DNA of 5,331 nt. Source: Rhodospirillales bacterium. GTDB lineage: Bacteria > Pseudomonadota > Alphaproteobacteria > Acetobacterales > Acetobacteraceae. The stretch is taken from the NCBI GenBank assembly GCA_018971455.1, contig JAGXAV010000186.1, positions 1 through 5,331 of the forward strand, in the 5' to 3' direction. Shown here piece after piece: positions 1-5,268 of this stretch (positions are counted from its first letter, which is position 1; each line of letters begins with the position of its first letter). The notes under the pieces are model-generated. The model searched no databases. It worked only from the letters and a program-made list of their open reading frames with translations, and was not told the origin of the DNA. The translations under genes were made by a program, and so were the position numbers.

Positions 1-405
1 GTCGAGGACCTGCTCTACCATCGCAGCGGCCTGCTCGGCGTGTCCGGCGTCAGCGCCGACATGCGCGAATTGCTGGCGAGCGCCGACCCGCACGCCGCCG
101 AGGCGGTCGATCTGTTCTGCTTCCGCATCGCCCGCGAAACCGCCGCCCTGGCCAACACGCTGGGCGGGCTCGACGGCATCGTCTTCACCGCCGGCATCGG
201 CGAGCACGCGGCTCCGGTGCGCGCCCGGGTCTGCGCGCATCTCGCCTGGCTCGGCGTCGCGCTCGACCCGGCGGCCAATGCCGCGGACGCAACGACCATC
301 AGCACTGCGGAAAGCCGCGTCGCGGCCCTGGTGATCCCGACCGACGAGGAGGCGATGATCGCGGCCCACACCGCCGCCACCGTGCCCGGACTCGGGCCGC
401 CCTGA
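1..405 (+). CDS. ackA: Acetate kinase, C-terminal part (5' end outside window)
   Basis: Acetate kinase interconverts acetate + ATP and acetyl phosphate + ADP in the cytoplasm, linking acetyl-CoA to substrate-level ATP formation through phosphotransacetylase. The frame is open from base 1 and ends at TGA 403-405, giving 134 residues, about one third of the usual 400-residue enzyme. Two hallmark stretches of the acetokinase family are visible: [15 protein letters not shown] near the left edge, and [13 protein letters not shown] (about bases 184-222), whose Glu at 202-204 aligns with the magnesium-binding glutamate of the ASKHA fold. The C-terminal [10 protein letters not shown] matches the usual IPTNEE...IA ending. 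An internal GTG at base 40 is not the start, because conserved sequence precedes it. The gene converges on the receiver-only gene, with 38 bp between the stops. A phosphotransacetylase or phosphoketolase gene would be expected further left, but that is an inference. Confidence 0.95.
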   Translation, partial: VEDLLYHRSGLLGVSGVSADMRELLASADPHAAEAVDLFCFRIARETAALANTLGGLDGIVFTAGIGEHAAPVRARVCAHLAWLGVALDPAANAADATTISTAESRVAALVIPTDEEAMIAAHTAATVPGLGPP

Positions 406-443
406 CCCAGTCCGCGCACGCTGGCCCTTTTACGCCCGGCGTC

Positions 444-818
444 TCATCCGGCTCCTCCGCAGGCGCTCACGAAGCCGATCAGCTCCTGCTCGTTCGGCGG
501 TTTCTCGAGCACCCGTTCGATGCCGATTTCGGCCGCCTGGGCCACGATCGAGGGGGACGGGGCCGAGGTGATCAGCAGGATCGGCACGAGGTTGCCGCGC
601 GCGCGCAACCGCGCCGTCAGCTCGAGCCCGGTCATCACCGGCATGTGCTGATCGAGGATGAGGCAACGCGGCGTATCGCCGTCGCGCGCGAGGTAGTCCT
701 GGGCCGAGGAATAGGTGGCCACCGTGAATCCGGCCATCTCCAGGACGAAGCGGAACGAATCCAGCACCGCCGTGTCATCGTCCACAACCGCCACTTCGCG
801 AGGTCGCATCGCGTTCAT
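444..818 (-). CDS. Receiver-only (single-domain) response regulator, FixJ-type receiver
   Basis: From the ATG at 816-818 this is a 124-residue protein made of one CheY-like receiver domain with no output domain. The phosphorylation residues are present: acidic pocket D13-D15 (VVDDD), phospho-acceptor D56 in LILDQHMPVMTG, T84 in LLITS, and K106 in LEKPP. It should accept phosphate from a histidine kinase. It sits directly downstream of fixL (113-bp gap) on the same strand, so FixL is the likeliest partner. Possible roles are phosphate sink, relay, or a FixT-like brake on FixL; none is shown by the sequence. It has two cysteines (C52 and C120). The start is uncertain. The frame stays open to a GTG at 900-902, a GTG at 855-857 follows a GGAG, and an ATG at 807-809 is also possible. 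I chose 818 because the receiver fold begins about eight residues later. A weak FixK-type box lies upstream at 904-917. Confidence 0.88.
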   Translation of the reverse strand: MNAMRPREVAVVDDDTAVLDSFRFVLEMAGFTVATYSSAQDYLARDGDTPRCLILDQHMPVMTGLELTARLRARGNLVPILLITSAPSPSIVAQAAEIGIERVLEKPPNEQELIGFVSACGGAG

Positions 819-903
819 CTGCCTGACGCCGCCACCCCAATAGGCCTCATCCCGCACCTGGCTCCGGTTTTCCTCCACGCTAAGGATCCTTCCGGCGGGC
901 ACA

Positions 904-917
904 TTGATCCAAGTCAG
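904..917 (-). promoter_or_regulatory. Possible FNR/FixK box upstream of the receiver-only gene
   Basis: Read on the minus strand this is CTGAC-TTGG-ATCAA, against the FNR/FixK consensus TTGAT-N4-ATCAA. One half-site is perfect and the other matches 3 of 5 bases, both mismatches being T-to-C transitions. It lies between the fixL stop (932) and the receiver-only gene, centred about 92 bp before the ATG at 818. A class II promoter, with the box at -41.5, would start transcription near base 869. I see no convincing -10 there, so the call rests on the box alone. Confidence 0.4.
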
Positions 918-931
918 TACGGCCGGCCATA

Positions 932-2473
932 TCAGCGCCCGCCCGGTTCGCGACCGGCGGCGGTGGCCGGAAGGGTGAAGCGGAACTCGGCGCCGCCCCC
1001 CTCGGCCGGCCCGGCCGACAATTCCCCGCCATGCGCCTGCACGATGGTGCGGCAGATCGACAGGCCGACCCCGAGCCCCTCGGCCTTGGTGGTGACGAAG
1101 GGCTGGAACAGGCGCTCCTGCACCGAACGCGGCAGGCCCGGCCCGGTATCGCTGACCATGATCTCGATGCGGTCCCGCACCCGCCTCGTCGCCACCGTCA
1201 GCGTGCGGATTTCGGCCCCCGCCATGGCCTCCACGGCGTTGCGCATCAGGTTCAGCAGCACCTGCTGGATCTGCACCTTGTCCACCAGGGCGCGGGTGGC
1301 ATCCGCCGCCACGCGCAGCTTGAGCCCCACCGCCCGGCCGGCGCCGATCAGCGCCAGCGAACTGGTCTCCAGGATCATCGTCTCCAGATTCTCCTCCTGC
1401 GGCGCCCGCGCCTCCTTCTTCACCAGCCCGCGCAGGCTCTGCACGATGTCGCGCGCGCGCGCCGCCTGGGCGGCCAGCTTCTCGAACGCCGTCGCCATCG
1501 CCGGCGGCGAGTCCGGGCCGAGCATGCGGCGGATGCCGCTGGCATAGTTGGTGATCGCGGTCAGCGGCTGGTTCACCTCATGGGCGAGGGCGGACACCAT
1601 CTGGCCGAGCTCGCTGAGGCGCGAGACGTGGATCAGCTCGGATTGCAGCTCGGCCAGCCGGCGGTCGCGGTTCTGCCGCTCGGTCAGGTCGCGCACGAAG
1701 CCGACGAAGCTGTGATTGCCGCCCACCGCCACATCGCTGACATGCAGCTCCACCGGAAAGGTCCTGCCGTCCTTGCGCCGCGCCACCACCGTCCGCGCCG
1801 TGCCGATGATGCGCTTCTCGCCGGTGGCCAGGTAATGCGCCAGGTAGCCGCCATGGGCGGCCGCCTGATCGGCCGGCATCAGCAGGCTGACGTCGCGCCC
1901 GACCACCTCGGCGGCGGCATAGCCGAACATGCGCTGCGCCGCCGCGCTGAAGGATTGCACGCGCCCGTGCTGGTCGATCAGCACCAGCCCGTCCGGCACC
2001 GTGTCGAGGATGGACTGGAGCAGCGCCTCACGTTGCTGCAATTCGAGGTTGAGCCGCTGCAGATCGCTGAGATCGCGCACCACCTTGGAGATGCCGATCA
2101 CCTTCCCGCTTGCGTCCTGCACCGGCGAAAGCGTCAGCGAGACGTCCAGCCGCCGTCCATCGGCGGCCAGCCGCACGGTCTGGAAATGGGTCAACCGCTC
2201 GCCGCCGCCGACCCGGGTGAGGATCTGCGCCTCCTCTTCCATCCGGTCCGGCGGGATGATGCGGGTCAGCGGCTGGCCCAGCATGTCCGCCGCGCTGAAG
2301 CCGAACAGGCGCTCGGCGGCGGCGTTCCACGAGGTCACCCGGCCCGCGAGGTCCTTGCTGATGATGGCATCGGTGGAGGATGCGGTGATGGCGGCCAGAA
2401 GCGCCTGAGAGTTCTCCACCACCACGTCCCCACCCGCTGAGCCCGGCCCGCCACGCCCCGCGCCGCCGATCAT
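932..2473 (-). CDS. fixL: FixL-type heme-PAS oxygen-sensor histidine kinase
   Basis: A soluble 513-residue sensor kinase with no membrane segment, close in length to Bradyrhizobium FixL (505). The order is PAS-A (about 22-140), PAS-B (about 150-265), a short coiled linker, a HisKA dimerisation domain with phospho-acceptor H298 in ALAHEVNQPL, and HATPase_c with N box N412, G1 box D442-TGPG, an F box around 456-459, and a G2 box GLGVGL 466-471. PAS-B keeps the heme pocket of oxygen-sensing FixL. H207 aligns with the heme-ligating H200 of Bradyrhizobium FixL, R227 with the oxygen-contacting R220, I222 with I215, L243 with L236, and V245 with I238, all at a constant offset of 7. Such kinases are inhibited by bound O2 and phosphorylate FixJ in hypoxia. 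FixJ is encoded 44 bp upstream on the same strand. The ATG lies inside a perfect inverted repeat and has no clear Shine-Dalgarno; GTG codons at 2417-2425 are alternative starts that keep both PAS domains. Confidence 0.94.
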   Translation of the reverse strand: MIGGAGRGGPGSAGGDVVVENSQALLAAITASSTDAIISKDLAGRVTSWNAAAERLFGFSAADMLGQPLTRIIPPDRMEEEAQILTRVGGGERLTHFQTVRLAADGRRLDVSLTLSPVQDASGKVIGISKVVRDLSDLQRLNLELQQREALLQSILDTVPDGLVLIDQHGRVQSFSAAAQRMFGYAAAEVVGRDVSLLMPADQAAAHGGYLAHYLATGEKRIIGTARTVVARRKDGRTFPVELHVSDVAVGGNHSFVGFVRDLTERQNRDRRLAELQSELIHVSRLSELGQMVSALAHEVNQPLTAITNYASGIRRMLGPDSPPAMATAFEKLAAQAARARDIVQSLRGLVKKEARAPQEENLETMILETSSLALIGAGRAVGLKLRVAADATRALVDKVQIQQVLLNLMRNAVEAMAGAEIRTLTVATRRVRDRIEIMVSDTGPGLPRSVQERLFQPFVTTKAEGLGVGLSICRTIVQAHGGELSAGPAEGGGAEFRFTLPATAAGREPGGR

Positions 2474-2480
2474 CGGCGGC
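2462..2480. repeat. Perfect 9-bp inverted repeat centred on the fixL start codon
   Basis: The sequence GCCGCCGAT-C-ATCGGCGGC is a perfect 9-bp inverted repeat with a one-base centre. In the fixL transcript it can form an 8-bp GC-rich stem with a three-base loop, which places the predicted AUG (2471-2473) at the tip. It may limit or gate translation initiation. Alternatively it may mean that the real start is a GTG further downstream. Confidence 0.6.
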
Positions 2481-2517
2481 TGCGGTGGCAGCGACCATAC
2501 ACCATCCGGTGCGGCAA

Positions 2518-3126
2518 TCAGCCCCCGCCGGCGGCCAGCACCAGGCGGACCAGGTCGGGCAGCGTGGTTGCGTTCAGCTTGTGGAAGACGCGGCCGCGAT
2601 GCACGTCCACGGTGCGCGGGCTGGCGCCCAGCACCTTGGCGATCTCCTTGCTCGACCGCCCGGCGACCAGCAGATCGAGCACCTCGCGCTCGCGCGGCGT
2701 GAGCCGGGCGATCTGCGCGCCCGCCCGGGCCGCCTCGGCGGCGGCTTCGCAGGCCAGCCTGTTGGCGGCCAGCGCGCGCCGCACCGCGTCCAGCAGCTGC
2801 GCGTCGGCGAACGGTTTTTCCAGGAAATCGACGGCGCCGGCCTTCATCGCCCGCACCGCCACCGGCACGTCGCCATGGCCGGTCATGACGATCACCGGCA
2901 GGCCGATGCCCATCGTGGCGAGCCGCGCCTGCAATTCCAGCCCGTCCATCCCCGGCATATGGAAATCCGTCAGCACGCAGCCGGCCGCGGCCGGCGCGGC
3001 GGCGAGCAGGGCGGCGCCGCCGGCATAGGTACGAACCGCCATCCCCTCCTGCTCCAGCAGGAAGCGCAGCGATTCGCGGACCGCCTCGTCGTCATCCACG
3101 ACATGAACCGGGGCTGGCGTTCCCAT
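2518..3126 (-). CDS. fixJ: FixJ-type two-component response regulator (receiver + LuxR HTH)
   Basis: A 202-residue transcription factor, the usual FixJ length. The N-terminal receiver (about 5-120) has acidic pocket D11-D13, phospho-acceptor D54 in LTDFHMPGMDG, T82 in VMTGHGDV, and K104 in FLEKPF. After an alanine-rich linker comes a LuxR/FixJ helix-turn-helix (about 138-200), with LTPREREVLDLL and RTVDVHRGRVFHKL. Once phosphorylated by FixL in low oxygen, FixJ dimerises and activates fixK-type promoters. The ATG at 3124-3126 is supported by GGAG five bases upstream and by its fit to FixJ N termini; the frame is open much further upstream but without homology. It is the first gene of a probable fixJ-fixL operon, so the order is reversed from the usual fixL-fixJ. 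It diverges from the FixK-like gene at 3229. A FixJ-like site lies in its own leader, which suggests autoregulation. Confidence 0.95.
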   Translation of the reverse strand: MGTPAPVHVVDDDEAVRESLRFLLEQEGMAVRTYAGGAALLAAAPAAAGCVLTDFHMPGMDGLELQARLATMGIGLPVIVMTGHGDVPVAVRAMKAGAVDFLEKPFADAQLLDAVRRALAANRLACEAAAEAARAGAQIARLTPREREVLDLLVAGRSSKEIAKVLGASPRTVDVHRGRVFHKLNATTLPDLVRLVLAAGGG

Positions 3127-3135
3127 GAACACTCC

Positions 3136-3150
3136 GTAAGCAGTTTCACG
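3136..3150 (+). promoter_or_regulatory. Candidate FixJ-binding site in the fixJ/fixK divergent region
   Basis: The sequence GTAAGCAGTTTCACG resembles FixJ sites at rhizobial fixK promoters. As I recall it, the core is GTAMGTAG followed by TTTC; here 7 of 8 core bases match. A second partial copy, GTACGC, begins 14 bp on at 3150. The site is about 80-95 bp before the FixK-like start codon, where an activator could work. It also falls between the candidate fixJ promoter and the fixJ ribosome-binding site, where bound FixJ could repress. This is a by-eye match to a remembered consensus. Confidence 0.45.
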
Positions 3151-3165
3151 TACGCGACCAAACGA

Positions 3166-3195
3166 ATTATGCCGCGCGCGCCGCTGTGCTGTCCT
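3166..3195 (-). promoter_or_regulatory. Candidate sigma-70-type promoter for the fixJ-fixL operon
   Basis: On the minus strand, AGGACA (3195-3190, 4 of 6 with TTGACA) and CATAAT (3171-3166, 5 of 6 with TATAAT) are separated by 18 bp. Transcription would begin near 3159, leaving a leader of about 33 bases that carries the GGAG ribosome-binding site. The AT-rich patch around 3161-3170 stands out in GC-rich surroundings. Confidence 0.4.
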
Positions 3196-3228
3196 CGCCG
3201 CAGGCAGAACGCAACGAGGAAGCCCGCC

Positions 3229-3963
3229 ATGTTCGCAGCACACTCGGACGCATCGGTCAAACCATCCCCCATCGGCCTCGGCCGCTGCGCCACCTCGCCC
3301 GCAGCCGCACACCACGCGGCAGCCACCGTGGCGCCGACCTGGATGGCCAACATGCTGGCGCCCGGGTCCACGCTGGTGCAGGCCGAGCGCGACGGCGAGA
3401 TCATCGCCCAGGGCGCCGCGGTGGATTGCTGCTACCAGGTGATCAGCGGCTGCGTGCGCACCGTCATGCTGCTCGAGGATGGCAGGCGTCAGATAGGCGA
3501 GTTCCTCTTCCCCGGCGACCTCGTCGGCTGTGACGCCGCCGGCGAGCACGGCTTCGGCGCCGAGGCGGTGACCCCGGCCACGCTGTGCCGCATCCCGCTG
3601 CGCGCCATCGATGAGCGCGCCGCGCGCGACCAAAGCTTCGCCCGCGAACTGCACCACTACATGGCCGCCCAGCTGCGCGGCGCCCGCGCCCGCCTCGTGC
3701 TGCTCGGCCGCAAGACCGCCGGCGAGCGCGTGGCCAGCTTCATCCTGGAGATGCAGGAGCGCCTCGACCTGCCCCGCCACGAGGCCATCGATCTGCCGAT
3801 GAGCCGCGCGGACATCGCCGATTATCTCGGCCTGACCATCGAGACGGTCTGCCGCGGCCTGACCGAGCTGCGCCGCGGCGGGCTGATCGGCATCGACCGC
3901 ACGCGCATCCTCATCCACGACGGCCACGCGCTCGGCCGCGCCGGCTCCGAGCACCTGCACTGA
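3229..3963 (+). CDS. fixK: CRP/FNR-family transcription regulator, FixK class
   Basis: A 244-residue DNA-binding regulator with a cyclic-nucleotide-binding-like beta-roll (about 45-125), a dimerisation helix (about 127-165), and a winged HTH (about 165-235). FGDxxG-type landmarks appear as FLFPGDLVGCD (92-102), and the HTH runs LPMSRADIADYLGLTIETV. It lacks the N-terminal Cys-X2-Cys cluster that carries the Fe-S centre of true FNR (only C20 is there), so it is more likely a FixK, whose level is set by FixLJ, than a direct oxygen sensor. The recognition helix reads E205-T-V-C208-R209, where FNR/FixK proteins normally have E-x-x-S-R, so it should read TTGAT-like half-sites. The ATG at 3229 follows GAGGA by eight bases, which decides the start over the longer open frame. 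It diverges from fixJ, with a FixJ-like site in the gap. The fixK assignment rests on context as well as domain content; it could be another FNR-like subgroup. Confidence 0.85.
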   Translation: MFAAHSDASVKPSPIGLGRCATSPAAAHHAAATVAPTWMANMLAPGSTLVQAERDGEIIAQGAAVDCCYQVISGCVRTVMLLEDGRRQIGEFLFPGDLVGCDAAGEHGFGAEAVTPATLCRIPLRAIDERAARDQSFARELHHYMAAQLRGARARLVLLGRKTAGERVASFILEMQERLDLPRHEAIDLPMSRADIADYLGLTIETVCRGLTELRRGGLIGIDRTRILIHDGHALGRAGSEHLH

Positions 3964-3979
3964 ATCGGCGGCGGGCCGC

Positions 3980-4702
3980 TCAGGCCAGATAGCGGCCGCC
4001 ATTGATCGAGAAGGTGGCGCCGGTGATGAAACCGGCGTCGTCGGCGACCAGGAAGACGATGGCGCGCGCGATCTCCGCCGGGCTCGCCAGCCGCCCCACC
4101 GGCGTTGCTTCAACGATCTTCTGCAACACCGCCGGCGCCACATGCGCCACCATCGCCGTGTCGGTATAGCCGGGCGCGACCACGTTCACGGTGATGCCGC
4201 GCGACGCCGATTCCAGCGCCAGGGATTTGCTCAGCCCGACGATGCCGGCCTTGGCGGCGGCATAGTTGGTCTGCCCGAACTGGCCGCTCTGCCCGTTCAC
4301 CGAGCCGAGATTGACGATCCGCCCGAAGCGCCGCTCGCGCATGCCCTCGATGACCGCGCGGCACATGTTGAAGCAGCCGCCAAGATTGGTGTCGATCACC
4401 CGCCGCCAGGTCTGCACGTCCATCTTGTGCAGCGTGCAATCCGCGGTGATGCCCGCATTGTTGACGAGCACATCGACCGGCCCGAACCGGCCCGCCACCT
4501 CGGCCACCCCGGCAGCACAGGCGGCGAAATCGGCGATGTCCCATTTGCGCACGGCGATCCCGGTGCGCGCCAGGAAGGCCTGCGCGTGGGCATCGTCGTG
4601 GCCATAGGTCGCCACCACGGTGTATCCGGCCTGCCCCAGCGCCTCGCTGGTCGCAGCGCCGATCCCCTCCGTCCCACCGGTCACCAGCGCGACGCGGCCC
4701 AT
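3980..4702 (-). CDS. phaB: Acetoacetyl-CoA reductase (SDR family)
   Basis: Reduces acetoacetyl-CoA to (R)-3-hydroxybutyryl-CoA, the second step of PHB synthesis. The 240-residue protein is a classical short-chain dehydrogenase, close to the 246 residues of Cupriavidus PhaB. Visible motifs are the Rossmann TGGTEGIG (8-15), NNAG 81-84, and the catalytic tetrad N106, S134, Y147 and K151. The block SVNGQSGQFGQTNY is nearly identical to the PhaB active-site loop and separates it from generic FabG. C-terminal FSINGG matches PhaB endings. The start at 4702 is chosen because GGAGGG lies about five bases upstream; a GTG at 4724-4726 would place that ribosome-binding site inside the coding sequence. 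It is second in a unit with the phasin-like gene (60-bp gap holding hairpins). The loop after beta-2 (GHDDAHA) lacks the arginines seen in NADPH-dependent PhaB. It converges on the FixK-like gene, with 16 bp between stops. Confidence 0.93.
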   Translation of the reverse strand: MGRVALVTGGTEGIGAATSEALGQAGYTVVATYGHDDAHAQAFLARTGIAVRKWDIADFAACAAGVAEVAGRFGPVDVLVNNAGITADCTLHKMDVQTWRRVIDTNLGGCFNMCRAVIEGMRERRFGRIVNLGSVNGQSGQFGQTNYAAAKAGIVGLSKSLALESASRGITVNVVAPGYTDTAMVAHVAPAVLQKIVEATPVGRLASPAEIARAIVFLVADDAGFITGATFSINGGRYLA

Positions 4703-4725
4703 CTTGCCCTCCTTCTCGTTGCGCA

Positions 4726-4760
4726 CGCCCGGCGGCGTGCCGGGCGGCCATTCCGGCCGC
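4726..4760 (-). promoter_or_regulatory. Two overlapping GC-rich hairpins between phasin and phaB genes
   Basis: Two perfect inverted repeats sit in the 60-bp gap. One pairs 4726-4733 with 4739-4746 (8 bp, five-base loop). The other pairs 4744-4749 with 4755-4760 (6 bp, five-base loop). They share bases 4744-4746, so they cannot both form fully. No T-run follows on the minus strand, so this does not look like a full intrinsic terminator. It could stabilise the upstream phasin message or reduce read-through into phaB. Confidence 0.5.
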
Positions 4761-4762
4761 GC

Positions 4763-5242
4763 TCAGGCAGCCCGGCGAGCACTGGAAGCCGCCGCCCGCG
4801 CCGCCGGGCCCGCAACCGGCCGCCCGGCCCCGCCCGATGCCGCGCCCGGTGCCGCGCCCGGTGCCGCGGTCGGCGGCTCGGCCATCGGCCAATCGGCCTG
4901 CAACGCCTGCACCAACCCCTCGGCCACGGTGAACAGGTTCGCGACCAGTTCGTCATTGATCTGCCGGGCGCCGGCGGTCAGCCGCTCCAGTCGCGCCCTG
5001 GTGGCGTGCAGCCATTGCTGGGCGGCGTCCTGGGGGTTGGCGGGATGCATCAGCCCTTCCCAGTCCTGCGGGCTGAGGGCCGCCATGCTGCGCGCCAGCT
5101 CGACCTGCGCCACGCTGGCCGCCATCACGCCATGGGCGAGCCGCGTCCAGGCCGTGGACAGGCTGGCCAGGTGGTGCTGCGCGCTCGCCAACGTCGCTTC
5201 AGGGCCGAATGCGGGCACCGCGACGCTTTGCTTGTCGGACAT
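4763..5242 (-). CDS. Phasin-like PHB granule-associated protein
   Basis: A 159-residue protein best read as a phasin, the amphipathic surface protein of PHB granules. Residues about 15-118 are predominantly helix-forming, with many Ala, Leu and Gln and no signal peptide or membrane segment. Phasin-like features include SAQHHLASLSTAWTRLA, repeated small-residue heptads, and the stretch ARQINDELVANLFTVAEGL. Residues 121-159 form an Ala/Pro/Gly tail with AAPG repeats and a basic end (SARRAA), loosely like the Ala/Pro/basic tails of PhaF-type phasins. The ATG at 5240-5242 follows GGAGGAGG by about six bases, a very strong ribosome-binding site that suits an abundant structural protein. It lies just upstream of phaB on the same strand and has a near-consensus FixK box in its promoter region. 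No single catalytic motif can confirm a phasin, so the call leans on composition and neighbourhood. Confidence 0.7.
   Translation of the reverse strand: MSDKQSVAVPAFGPEATLASAQHHLASLSTAWTRLAHGVMAASVAQVELARSMAALSPQDWEGLMHPANPQDAAQQWLHATRARLERLTAGARQINDELVANLFTVAEGLVQALQADWPMAEPPTAAPGAAPGAASGGAGRPVAGPAARAAASSARRAA
4827..4868. repeat. 12-bp tandem repeat in the phasin tail
   Basis: The unit GCCGCGCCCGGT occurs twice exactly at 4839-4850 and 4851-4862, with a degenerate copy before (4827-4838) and a half copy after. It is in frame and encodes the four-residue AAPG/AASG repeats of the phasin's C-terminal tail, so copy-number changes would lengthen or shorten the tail without a frameshift. Confidence 0.7.
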
Positions 5243-5268
5243 GCCAGGCCTCCTCCGGGTGGCCCGCC

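Noticed and set aside
407..431. Intrinsic terminator after acetate kinase
   Set aside because: Only four paired bases (CCAG/CTGG) plus a wobble, a ten-base span between the arms, and a run of four T; too weak to call.
882..891. AAGGATCCTT palindrome upstream of the receiver-only gene
   Set aside because: A 10-bp palindrome without a loop and without a match to an operator I recognise; it could be chance, and it lies in a region possibly coding if the GTG start at 902 were used.
1031..2440. Long open frame on the plus strand opposite fixL
   Set aside because: It is the antisense shadow of a clearly conserved kinase in GC-rich DNA. Its translation is His/Arg/Gln-rich low-complexity sequence without domain motifs.
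2485..3228. Upstream extension of the FixK-like frame through the fixJ region
   Set aside because: This part is antisense to fixJ. GAGGA eight bases before the ATG at 3229 and the family length support the short form.
3229..3963. True FNR with an N-terminal iron-sulfur cluster
   Set aside because: Only one cysteine (C20) lies in the N-terminal region and there is no Cys-X2-Cys spacing, so a 4Fe-4S cluster of the FNR type is unlikely.
4002..4015. TTGAT half-site near the phaB stop
   Set aside because: It is inside coding sequence and lacks the partner ATCAA half at the required spacing. The TTGAT at 4956-4960 inside the phasin gene fails in the same way.
3127..4143. Upstream extension of the fixJ frame to a 541-residue protein
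   Set aside because: The extension is antisense to the FixK-like gene and shows no homology. The ATG at 3126 has a good ribosome-binding site and gives the normal FixJ length.
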